Shown here one piece after another: positions 47,053 through 57,436 of a DNA stretch of 64,000 nt (position 1 is its first letter; each line of letters starts with the position of its first letter). Source of the stretch: Cheilinus undulatus (Eukaryota > Chordata > Actinopteri > Labriformes > Labridae). Where the stretch lies: positions 7,132,581 to 7,196,580 of the forward strand of contig NC_054866.1 in assembly GCF_018320785.1 (NCBI RefSeq), written 5' to 3'. Below the pieces are notes generated by a model that was not told the origin of the DNA, searched no databases, and saw only the letters and a program-made list of their open reading frames with translations. The position numbers were made by a program, and so were the translations under genes.

Positions 47053-48487
47053 TAAGCTCAGAAACCTATCCAGTGCTGTATTTTCTGCGGAAACTGGAAC
47101 ATCCAGAGATCTGCGGACTTCATTTTTGGTCAGAAGTACTTCCTGTTCAGAGAAAGGCTGAGCTCCTCCAAATAAGTGAGAGAAACTAAAAATGCATTCC
47201 AAATAAAAGAGGTTAAAGTTGGGTATTTGTAAATTATAAGATGAAGAGTGTGGCTTAGTCCTGCTCTCTTTTATCAGTACTCAGTTATGAGTTGGTGCTT
47301 TATTTCTTGATGGATTATTTACCATCATTTTCATTCTTAATACAACCTTTATTTGGGGATAATGTCTCAGCCTTTTACTTTTGTTGTTTGGTGGATAATA
47401 CAGCAGTTATTAACTAAATCACGAATAATTTCACTCTATTTTCCTGTCTCTTTGTGCATCCATGTGGGTTAAGAAAAAAAAGAGAAAAAGCACAGAGTGT
47501 GTGAGAAGAGGAATAAGCAGGTTTTAGGATTATTAAACAGCAGTCTGCCATGATGAGCTCTTAGTCCTTAAATCCGTAAGGTTTCAACCATCTGGTGTGC
47601 TAATATGCTGCAACATCTCTCAACACGCAGCATGAGTCCACAGAAATGACAACTATCAACCACAACTGTGCACCTTTCACAGACAAGCTTCTACTAGATT
47701 CGTCCACTAGATGGCAGCCATGCTCCTTGAATGTTTTCTCTTCTACAGGAAGCAGCTTCAAAGATAAAGAGAAAAAACATAAGATGAATTCATTTATTAA
47801 GGCATTCAGTAACACTAAACCCTGTCTAACTCAGCCTGTCTTTGATGTGATATGCAGATGGAGAGATGCTGGTATGCTGCAGACACATGGCCGTTCAATC
47901 ACTTCAGCATATGCTACTTTTGTTCTGTCTCTCACACAAATCAGTCATCCTTTCATCGTTTCTGTGATTTATTTCACCAAACAGTCTCCATATCAACTGA
48001 AATTTTCAGTAGAAAACAGAGCAGTGATGGGACACCGAGCATCATTTATGATCTTTAGAAAAACAGGAGAAAGGAGCCTTTTGGGACGAAAGAGACTATA
48101 ACAAACATGAAATATTAAAGATCCTGTGTGCTTCGCTCTTTGTTAGTGTGTGAGACGAGGAAGAATGTGACTCAGTCTTACTCTGCATGGTGTCAATTTA
48201 TAACAAATGCTTTCTAAAGACATTTCAAAGAAGGCCAGAACAGTCCAGTGGGCCACATTAGGCTCCACAGCCCTGAATATTATAACCTTTCAAAAATGTG
48301 AGGAGAGAAAATGATGTTAAGATGTATTAAAGCAATCCTCACAACAATGGAGACTGAGACAGTTTAATCAGGAGAGACTTAAAGTTAGATCTGTTTCATG
48401 GAAATCCACCAGTCAGCTATTACTACAAATATTAAGCCAGGAGTGTGAGCTTACAGTTTCACGTGCTGATCTTATCTAACATCATTA
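47053..48487. other. intergenic, no gene recognised; one CTCF-like motif
   Basis: A 151-codon open frame at 47646-48101 has no recognised domain. An exact CCASYAGRKGGCRS match (ccactagatggcag) is at 47704-47717 on the + strand. Confidence 0.4.
47704..47717 (+). promoter_or_regulatory. CTCF-like core motif
   Basis: ccactagatggcag fits the CTCF core consensus at all 14 positions. Occupancy is unknown. Confidence 0.4.
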
Positions 48488-49221
48488 GTGGGGATGCTGA
48501 GCATCCACACTATTGATATCCGTGTTGGCCATTTTGTTTATTATTATTCTTCCGCACCGGACATCTCCTCCTTCATACTTTGTCGTTGACACTATTTAAA
48601 CTTTAAAAAATTAAATTTCTTCATCATTCGACTTCTGTGACTTTTCTCATTTTTTCTTACCTTTATAATTTTTTAAAAATAAAGCTATTTTCATGCTATT
48701 TCAGCTAATGAACGCAATTTTCAGCTACTTTTAGGCCAAAATCAGCTATTTTTATGCTATTTTTTAGCTTTCTTAGGCTATTTTCAGCTATTTCTATCCT
48801 TTTTTGAGCTATTGAATGCCATATTCAGCTACTTTTATGCTATTTTATGCCATTTTTATGCTATTTTAAGCTATTTTAGGGCTACTTTAAGCTATTTTTT
48901 ATGCTATTTTCAGCTTTTTTTAGGCTACTTTCAGCTATTTCTATCTTTTTGAGCTATTGAATGCCATTTTCAGCTACTTTTTTGCCTTTTTATGCTATGT
49001 TAATGCTTTTAAACTTCTTTAAGGCTACTTTAAGCTATTTTTATGCTATTTTCAGCTTTTTCTAGGCTACTTTCAGCTATTTCTATCCTTTTTTGAGCTA
49101 TTGAATGCCATTTTCAGCTACTTTTGTGCCATTTTATGCTATTTTATGTTATTTTCAGCTATTTTTGTGCTTTTGGCTATATTCAGCAGTTCTTCCCCAA
49201 TGCAGCTCTCAGCATCCCCAC
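48488..49221. mobile_element. non-autonomous element with repeat-filled core
   Basis: Perfect 14-bp inverted ends gtggggatgctgag (48488-48501) and ctcagcatccccac (49208-49221). The core (48660-49190) is a degenerate tandem repeat around tttttatgctattttcagct. No coding capacity. The superfamily is unknown. Confidence 0.6.
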
Positions 49222-49904
49222 GCAATTTCAGCTGAAATTGCAATCTTGATCAAGTTATCCATGATGTTTAATGACCTTCCTAATCACAACTCAGCAAATT
49301 ACATTTAAAGTGTTGGAAGCATGACAGACCTAAAAAACAAAACAAAACAAACAAAAAAAAAAAACAAAAAACAAAAAGGAAACTTTAAATTTCCCACTGC
49401 TCCCTTGTGGCTCACAGCAGAATGGCTGAGAATAAAATGTTCATTATTTTCATTTATTTGCAAATCCGGTCCCATTAAAAGGATGAAAAAAAAAAAAAAA
49501 ATCAGGCCTTGTACGAATGCAACTGATGATCCCTGCCATGCTCTTTTTTATATTATTTACATGGAGCCAACATTAATCCACCATGAGCGCAGCACTAACA
49601 TTTAGCAAAGCCACATCTACAAGTAAAACTGCCTTCAAACAGGTGGAACCTCCAACAGAACACATGAACAACATCTGTGAAAAACTGTGTTGAGGTTATG
49701 AGAGGACTGAAGAAACAAGACATGGAGAAAGAGTTCATCATATCTACAGCAAACTTGATCTGTTACCAGGTGATCCAACCAGGTAAAGGCTCTTAAAATG
49801 GCACTTTTAGGCCGTAACATAGATTTCTTAAATGCGTACACCAGTGGGATCCATTAGTTTAATAATTTATCCTAGTTTGAATTAACAGTAATGACTCCAC
49901 ATTA
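49222..49904. other. intergenic, A-rich simple sequence
   Basis: It includes aaaacaaaacaaacaaaa-type sequence (49332-49378) and an A-run near 49486-49501. No gene found. Confidence 0.4.
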
Positions 49905-50115
49905 CTAAACATAGCACAAAAAAGTAAGGAAATTTGTGTTTGGTACATTATTTCATTGTTGTAACAATGCTTCTTGGCAATACATTTTATACTGTTGGAA
50001 AGCCTGTTTATTACCCTTTTAAATGGTGCCACATTTATAAGGAACATGCATTTGTGGGATGAGCAGCAGAGCTGAGTATGTGGGTTGTGCCCATGAAAAA
50101 TGTGCCAGATCTTCT
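49905..50115. mobile_element. fragment of Tc1-like UTR family (second copy)
   Basis: Closely matches 63055-63250 over about 200 bp, for example aaatgtgccagatcttctct and gcatttgtgggatgagca. No transposase is attached here. Confidence 0.7.
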
Positions 50116-50184
50116 CTATCCAGAATGAGTGAATGAATGTTAGAGTTTGTGAGCATTAGCATCAGAGTTTAAATCTGATGTGTC

Positions 50185-51060
50185 CTTCCTTCCCTCACTC
50201 TTTTTGGTCTTAATCCCTTGCTTCCTTCCTTCCGCCCTCCTTCCTTCCTGCCTTCCCTCTCTCTTTCCTTCCTTCCCTCCCTCCTTCCACCCTCTCTCTT
50301 AAACCCTCTCCTCTACCCCTCGACCCAAACACTGCTCTCTCTACCTTCCTTTCTTCCCTCCTTCTTTTCCTCACCCCTCTAGGTCTTAATCCCTTCCTTC
50401 CTTCTTTCCTCCCTTTCATCCTCCCTTCCTTCCTTCAACTCTCTCTCTTACCCCTCTCCTTTCCCCCTCAGAGGGTCCTTCATTTAGACTCAACCCAAAC
50501 ACATCTCTCCCTTCCTTCCATCCTTCCTTGCATCCTTCCTTCCTTCCTTCCTGCCTTCCTTCCTAGCTTCCTCTCTTCCCTCCTTCCTTCTTTGACTCTG
50601 TCCTTCCTTCTTTCCCCCCATTCTGTCTTCTTTTCTTCCTCCTTCCTTCCTTCCTCCCTTCCTTCCCTACTTCCTTCTTCCTTCCTTCCTTCCTTGACTC
50701 CTTCCTTCCTTCCACTCTCTCACACCCCTCTCCCCCTCAGAGGGACCTCGTGCAGACTACCCAAACACAGCTCTCCCGTCCTTTCTCCATTCTTTCCCTC
50801 CTTCCTTCCTTTCTTCCTTTCTTTCTTCCATCCTTCCTTCCATCCTCCTTTTCTTCCTTCTCTTCATCCTTCCTTCTTTCTTTCCACCCTCTCCTCTCCC
50901 CCTCAGAGGGACCTCGTGCAGACTCTACCCAAACACTTCTCTTCCTTCCTTCCTTTCCTTCTTCCTTCCATCTCTCCTTCTCTCTTTCCTTCCTTCCACC
51001 CTCTCCTCTCCCCCTCAGAGGGACCTCGTGCAGACTCTACCCAAACACTGCTCCCTTGTT
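50185..51060. repeat. TTCC-rich minisatellite with a recurring core
   Basis: Pyrimidine-rich (cttcc)n-type DNA on the + strand. A core (ctctccccctcagagggac, then ctcgtgcagactctacccaa and acac) recurs at about 50730-50768, 50895-50936 and 51006-51048. An older form lies at 50460-50505 and a partial one near 50312-50332. Long open frames here are composition artefacts. Mirror-symmetric pyrimidine runs could form triplex DNA. Confidence 0.85.
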
Positions 51061-51679
51061 TAGGGCTGGGTGAGCTCTCCGTCTGACCACTCCTTGGGTC
51101 TAATCTCCACAGAGTTCTTTCCAAATTGCATTTACAGATAAACAGTTGGCTGATGGGGACAAGTGATTGTGCAGCCATGGCAGGCAGTATCTGGCATCAG
51201 CCTAATTGTCACAAACAATCTGCCTCATTTCTTTACCCAGGCTACCAGAGTGATTGTGCTGAGCACACTTGAGGGGCAAACTGTTTATGAGCCCGCTCAT
51301 TTGGGACCACTTTGAAGTGTTCTCCAGTGTTGCTCAAGAATTTTTCCCTCTTCTCATCAGGCGGCGTTATGGGGATTGTCTCTAAATAGTTGTTTTAGTC
51401 TCTGGAGATAAACAGGCCCAATTTTAGAGTTATTCTGATTCATCATCTCAGATAGAAACAGAGAGGAAGGATGACACACATCTTTTTATTCTTTTAGGAT
51501 GTCTGCTTGGATGTCCTTTTTCTGAATGTGCTGGAAATAAATAAAGCTTAGTTTTAAATTTACTTATGAATGTCATCTCCACCCAAACAGGACTTCAGCA
51601 ACACATTTTTCACATTTAATTCTGGAATGATAGCAACAGTCCAGCACAGTTTTGTTACATGTTCTTCTGAGTGGTGGTG
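51061..51679. other. unique-looking non-coding sequence
   Basis: About 400 bp (51061-51480) of balanced composition free of recognised repeats, with phrases such as cctaattgtcacaaacaatc. It may be a conserved non-coding element, but conservation cannot be judged from one sequence. No open frame supports a gene. Confidence 0.3.
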
Positions 51680-51795
51680 GGACAAAGTCGGAGTACCCGG
51701 AGGGAACCCAGTCATGCATGGGGAGAACATGCAAACTCCACACAGAAAGGGCTTGACCGGGAAGCGAACCAGAACCTTCTTGCAGTGAGGTAACA
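51680..51795 (-). mobile_element. tRNA-derived SINE fragment
   Basis: ggagtacccggagggaaccc, ggggagaacatgcaaactcc and gaaccttcttgcagtgaggt are, on the opposite strand, successive parts of a very common fish tRNA-related repeat. The B-box region is decayed (ggttcgcttccc on the minus strand). The head and tail are missing. Confidence 0.7.
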
Positions 51796-52794
51796 GCATC
51801 TTTTGCATATTTGTCACTCTTACATGTTTAAAATATAAAAATGGCATTTTGCATTCACTCAGGTTATCTTAGTCTAACATTAAAGTTTGTTTGGCTATCT
51901 TAAACATTTAAGCGTAACAATTACGCCAAAAAATACAAAATCAGGAAGTGGGCTAATACTTTTTCACTCCACTTTAAGTTCCATTGTCTCATAGATCCCA
52001 TTCTAACCAGATGTGAATATCAGCAAATGTTCATCATGGGACTTTTATGCATTTTCAAAGTCACTCCTGCAGCACAGCTTCTCCAGGTGGATGTAAAAAT
52101 GTGCACTAAAACTTTGTCTTGTGTTTCCACATGTATTGTGTGTTAGTGAGAGACAGGTGATTAAAATGAGGAAGCTATGAATGTGTCCTCTCCTAAACCC
52201 TCCTGAGCTTCAACCCTGCAGAGCTTGAACCCTCCCACGGCAGACACAGAGAGGGAGGAAATGACCCAACTCAAACAGGAAGTGCTGCATGGTGACCAGT
52301 AGCAGTCTACTGGGAGGGATGGTATGTTCTTCTGGTTGTGTGTGGGTGTTGTTTGAGTGGAGTTTTGGTGTGTGCTGGCCTACCTCTGGTCCTGCTCCAC
52401 CGCTGTTTTAGCAGTTTGGGGGCAGGAAACAGCTGTGCAGAGTGAAGCAGAGGTAAAAGTCTGAAGACAGCCGTTTGAGGGTTATAGTGCACTCCTTGCC
52501 AATATCAATCAAACTGCATGAGGTTGGGCTTTTACTGAGCTCGAGAAACCACACAGTGTTAGCACATTCACACAGGCTGAGGCTCAAACACAGCCGCTAT
52601 GCTGACACGCAGTAAGAAAAGTCATTTTTGTGTTGGTCCAACTCAAACTGGACTGTTAGAATGCTTGTAAACATGGTGGTTGACTGAAATTTTACTTAAT
52701 TGTTATTAGTTTTTAAAAACTAGTCTAAAAACCCAATTTTTAAGATGTTTTAGGTGCCTGTACTTTGATAGAACAGCTAAAGACAGACAGGTAA
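51796..52794. other. intergenic, no gene recognised
   Basis: Unique-looking sequence; no gene, repeat or RNA was identified. Confidence 0.4.
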
Positions 52795-52913
52795 TGTGGG
52801 TGAGAGAGTGGATCAAACAGCACCAGAACTAGGATTTGATCTTAAAGTCAGCGTATGGACTGTAGCTTCTGTGCAGGGGCACTTGCTCTACCAACTAAGC
52901 TAAACCAGCATCC
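52795..52913 (-). mobile_element. tRNA-derived SINE, minus strand
   Basis: On the minus strand ggtttagcttagttggtaga then gcaagtgcccc gives a good tRNA A box, followed about 50 nt later by a degenerate B box (gatcaaatcct). The anticodon arm is not tRNA-like, so this is a retroposon and not a tRNA gene. Confidence 0.7.
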
Positions 52914-53224
52914 ATGCTGCTCAGTTTTCATGCTGGATTTTGACCCAGAAGTCGATGGGCATGAATGCGTATCATTGCAGAAGATGCATTATTATCACTG
53001 TAAGCTGGAGGGATAGCACCTGTTGCATTTGTGTCAACAATAAAGCATTTGATACTAAATGCATGTAGCTGCAAAATTAGTCCTGGTATCATCCTGACAC
53101 ACCAGTTTACCCCTTGCTAACTTCTTAGCAAGATCAACAGAGAAGCAATTTGCAAAAGATTGACATATTGCCATTGCCATGATACCAATTCATGAAAAAC
53201 ATTTGATCATATTGAATTTGATGG

Positions 53225-54545
53225 TAGCAACACACCTCAAAAAAGTAGGGACAGGGCAACAAAAGATTGGAAAACTAAGTGTTACTGATGAAAAACAGTA
53301 AGAGGAGCATTTCATACCTATTTAGGTTAATTGGCAACAGGTCAGTAACATGACTGGGTATAAAAGGAACATTTTAGAGAGGCAGAGTCTCTCAGAAGAA
53401 AAGATGGGCAGAGGTTTACCAATCTGAGAAAAATCATGTCTTTGGCTTGTGGAACATTTTCAGAAAAATGGTCCTCACTGTCAAATTGTAAAGTCTTGGA
53501 ATATCCCACCCTCTAAAGGTCTTAATATCAAAAGATTCAGAGAATCTGGAGAAATCTCTGTGTGCAAGAGGCAAGGTCAAAGGTCAATACTGGATGCTTG
53601 TTAATGCATTAAAAACAAGCATTATTCTGTACTGGAAATAACTGCATGGGCTCAGCAGCACTTGCAGAAATCATTGTCTATCAACACAGTTGGCCGTGTC
53701 ACCCACAAACACAAGTTAAAGCTGGATCGTGCAAAGAGGAAGCCAAACAGGATCCAGGAACGCCACTGTCCTCTCCATGCCAAAGCTAATTTAAAATGGA
53801 CTGAGGCAAGAATGGAAAACTGTTCTGTGGTCAGATGAACCAAATGCCTATTTTGTGGGGATGCTACATAGTGGTAAACATAGTCATTGTGCAGCACCTA
53901 GTGTTGTAGTACTCCAGAATGGTCTTGGTCTTGAGACCGGTCTCAAGACCACATTTTGAATGTCTTGGTCTTGTCTCTGACTCAAGAGCATTTTTATTCA
54001 GCCTTGTCTTGGTTGGTGATTTCTGGAGGTGTTCCTGAGCTCATGCAGTGATTTATAGAAGAATCATGCATGTTTTTAATGCAGTGACCCCCAAGGGCCC
54101 TGATATAACTAGCATCCAATATTGACCTTTGGCTTTGTCCCTTGCACACAGAGATTTCTCCAGATTGTCTGATTCTTTTGATGATATTATGTAAGGTAGA
54201 TGGTGGGATATTCAAAGTCTTTTTACAGAAAATTTTACATAGAGGACCATTTTTCTGAAATTGTTCCACAATCCCTAGGTGCATTTTTCTCAGATTGGTG
54301 AGCCTGTGTTTATCTTTACATGTAGTAGACTCTTCCTCTCTAAAATGTTCCTTTTATACCCAGTCATGTTACTGATCTGTTGCCAAATAACCAAATTAGC
54401 TGCAAAATTCTCATCCAGCTGTTTTCATCATTACCACTTGGTTGTCCAGTCTTTTTTTTGCCCTACTGTCCCTACTTTTTTGAAATGTACTGCTGCCATC
54501 AAATTGAAGGAGCTACAGCCCCAACATTGTTGGAATTGGAGTTGT
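53225..54545. mobile_element. fold-back Tc1/mariner-like element
   Basis: The 5' part (53225-53665, + strand) and the inverted part (54010-54545) are alike. Both encode, in opposite directions, the same leader (gttactgatctgttgcc versus ggcaacaggtcagtaac; catgactgggtataaaagga) and the same HTH-type stretch ending ggagaaatctctgtgtgcaa. The right end has ccccaacattgttggaattg, a terminal-repeat type sequence. Between them is further + strand transposase-like sequence (53660-53850). Confidence 0.7.
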
Positions 54546-55885
54546 GCTTGGCAATAAATAAATTCTGCTGCTGTGTTTGCTGGGATTAGGGCAGCAGTCC
54601 AGTTGAATTGCTGAACTGAGATTTAACCCTAGCCTGATTTCACTCTGCAGGTAAACATACTGACTTTAACGCAGTATAATAAATAACTACAAGGATGAAG
54701 GTGGATCATGATCACAGATCCAGTAATGGATTCTTTGAGTTTTATTTTTCATTTTTTTCCTCTCATTGAGTGAAAATCTGGCAGCTTCTGCACTGATTTA
54801 TGCCCCTTATTATGATCAAAGTGACCTTTACAAGCACCAAAAACATCTGGCAGCTGAGGAGTCAAAATGTTGTAAATATTAATCCAGATCTGAGTAAAAG
54901 GAAAGCTAAAAGATGTTGGAATATTCTGGGCTTCAGAGCTTGGAATAAGGCTATGTCACGTTCTGGATAAATCAGTCACACCCCTCGCCCAAACGGCCAC
55001 ATCACCACAATCGACTGAGCGGCTTCTCTGCAGCTTTTCCCCTCAGACAGTTAACACGTCTTCAGCTAATGCAAACCATAATCCTGCATACTTATGGATC
55101 ACACTATGTCTGCATGTGAATAAAACTGTACAGGATGTTGGCAAGACAGCATTGGCTAAAAATAAACTGACACACGCTCACCATTCACTCAAACAGCACA
55201 GCCTGAAGCAGACTTCACTCCCCGTGTTTTTGAGTGATTCTACCTGTAACCAGTCTGTGCTAAGGCTGTGGCATTTTAGGTATAAAGTCCTCAGAGCCTG
55301 TTGTCAGCTATGTCAGGGAAAGGTGAAATAACAATGGAACACTTCAAGCTGACATTTGTAGACTTGTGGCCACAGAGAAAAACAAAACTAAAATCATGAG
55401 ACAGGCTCAGCAGGCTGTGTTCAAGATGAATTTGAAATTAAAGCACTAGTAAAATCTTATTTTCTCTTTCTTCATGGACAAGGCAAGTAAAAGCACTGCA
55501 TGATGTATATATAGCCTTTTTACAATCAAAACACCAGAACCTGAGACCCCAAACGAGGAAATCCTGTTGTGGCGGATGGCTGTTCAACAGTGAGTCGTGT
55601 TATGTCTGGAATTTTAGGAAGTTTCTATACGGCTGAACAATACTGGAAAATATGGCAATGTGATAATCTGTGATATATTTTTAAATACAAACACAAAAAA
55701 CAAGTAAAATTAACTAAAAGCAATACAGAAAGTAAATTTGAATAAATATAGTGAGTTTAAAAATAGTTTAATATGTGCTTTGAAAAGAGGTGGACACGGT
55801 TAATCATAAATTTAACTAGATTTAAGAGTCACAGAGTCACTCTGACGATCTCTCTACAGTCAGAGAAACTTTAATTACCACTCAA
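54546..55885. other. intergenic, no gene recognised
   Basis: Unique-looking sequence without supported gene, RNA or repeat. Confidence 0.4.
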
Positions 55886-56337
55886 AATTAGGGGCTGGGC
55901 AATTAATCGCAAATCAGATTAAATCACAATATGGCCTTCTGCAGTTTTCCAAAACGCAGAGGGTGCAATATTTTTGGCCTGACCTGTAATTTGTCAAAAT
56001 ACCATTTTAAAGTTTTTCTTTGCAGCAGATGTTATGCATTAAATCATGCAACCATTCCAGTGCCTTTTTTCTAGAATAGTCTAGAGAAAAATGATACTTT
56101 CTTGATTTTTTTGTACTTTTTCTTATCAAATAAGAGAGTGCCATAAGAGTGATCACTCCCCCTCAGTACAACAATTTATATCCAATTTGCAGCATGAGTC
56201 GAAATCATCAGAATTAGATTTTTTTTCCCAACATAGTTCAGCCCTGATATTGTGTTGGTTATGGTATGGAATTACTTATTGCTTCTGTTTTTTGGAAAAC
56301 ACACAAGATGGGGAACTAAATCACAATATCAATATTA

Positions 56338-56372
<35 letters not shown>

Positions 56373-56400
56373 AGATTAATTTCCCAAATCGTTCAGCCCC
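55886..56400. mobile_element. hAT-like non-autonomous element with 30-bp A-run
   Basis: The left end ggggctgggcaattaatcg and right end aaatcgttcagcccc are imperfect inverted repeats of the common GGGCTGGGCAAT type. The flanks actcaaaa (55878-55885) and actcaaca (56401-56408) may be an 8-bp target duplication with one change. A perfect run of 30 A is at 56341-56370. It abuts the broken end of the Tc1-like transposase that follows. Confidence 0.6.
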
Positions 56401-57436
56401 ACTCAACAGTCACAGAGTGAAGCCACACCATGAGTTTCTCTCCTTTTATGCCCATAGCAGCCAATGACTCAGAGGGATTCTTTGCAGCATGAGATGGAGC
56501 ATTGTCATGCTTGAAGATCATTTTGCTACAGAAGGCACGGTTCTTCTTTTTGTACCATGGAAGAAAGTGGTCAGTAAGAAACTCTATATACTTTGCCAAG
56601 GTCATTTTCACACCTTCAGGGACACTAAAGTGGTCTACCAGCTCTCTCCTCATGATTCCTGCCCAAAACAGAACTCTGCCCCCTCCTTGCTGACATCACA
56701 GCCTTGTTGGGACATGGTGGCCATCCACCAACCATCCACTACTCCTCCATCTGGACCGTCCAGGGTTGCACAGCACTCATCAGTCAACAAGACTGTTTGA
56801 AAATGAGTCTTCATGTATTTCTGGGCCCACTGCAACTGTTTCTGCTGCTTGTGAGCATTGGTTAGGGGTGGACGAATAGTAGGTTTATACACGACTCCAA
56901 GCCTCCAGAGGATCCTACACCTTGAGGTTGGTAGGACTCCAGAGGCACCAGCAGCTTCAAATACCTGCTTGCTGCTTTGTAATGGCATTTTAGCATCTGC
57001 TATCTTAACGTGATGAATTTGTCTGTCAGAAACCTTCCTCATTGTACCTTTATCTGCACGAACCCGTCTGTGCTCTGAATCAGCCACAAATTTCTTCACA
57101 GTACAATGATCATGCTTAAGTTTTGGTGAAATATCTAATGTTTTCATACCTTGTCCAAGGAATTGAACTATTTGACACTTTTCGGCAGCAGAGATCCTTT
57201 TTCTTTCCCATATTGCTGAAACCTGTGGAATATTGTGGAACATTCTTCTTTAGTAGTTTTCATTTAATTTGGCTCACCTGGCAAACTAATGGTCACAGGT
57301 GTCTGAGATTGATTTCAGTGATCCAAAGAGCCCTGAGACACAACACCATCAGTGAGTTTAATGGAAAAACAAAAATTTGAATGTTTATGATGCTAAAATC
57401 CAATTTGCATAATAATGTGGAACACGGTGTAATGTC
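56401..57436 (-). mobile_element. Tc1-like transposon, C-terminally truncated
   Basis: The minus-strand terminus acattacaccgtgttccaca lies at 57434-57415, followed by tgcataaattggatttt-like sequence. The transposase then runs from 57243 towards 56410. The element stops where the hAT-like element begins, so its other end is missing. Confidence 0.8.
56410..57243 (-). pseudogene. Tc1/mariner transposase pseudogene, nearly open
   Basis: The longest transposase frame in the window. 57243-56650 is open for 197 codons: RISAAEKCQIVQFLGQGMKT (first helix-turn-helix), RRVRADKGTMRKVSDRQIHH (linker and second HTH), RILWRLGVVYKPTIRPPLTN and VLLTDECCATLDGPDGG (first catalytic Asp). A frameshift near 56650-56700 moves to a second frame with RRELVDHFSVPEGVKMTLAK and KHDNAPSHAAKN (second Asp). 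The part with the final Glu is missing. It is younger looking than most copies here but inactive. Confidence 0.88.

Noticed and set aside
47646..48101. 151-codon open frame
   Set aside because: No recognisable domain, no splice or Kozak support, low-complexity neighbours. The length is possible by chance in 64 kb read in six frames.
50592..51086. 164-codon frame rich in Ser, Phe, Leu and Pro
   Set aside because: It is produced by TTCC-rich minisatellite composition and is not a gene.
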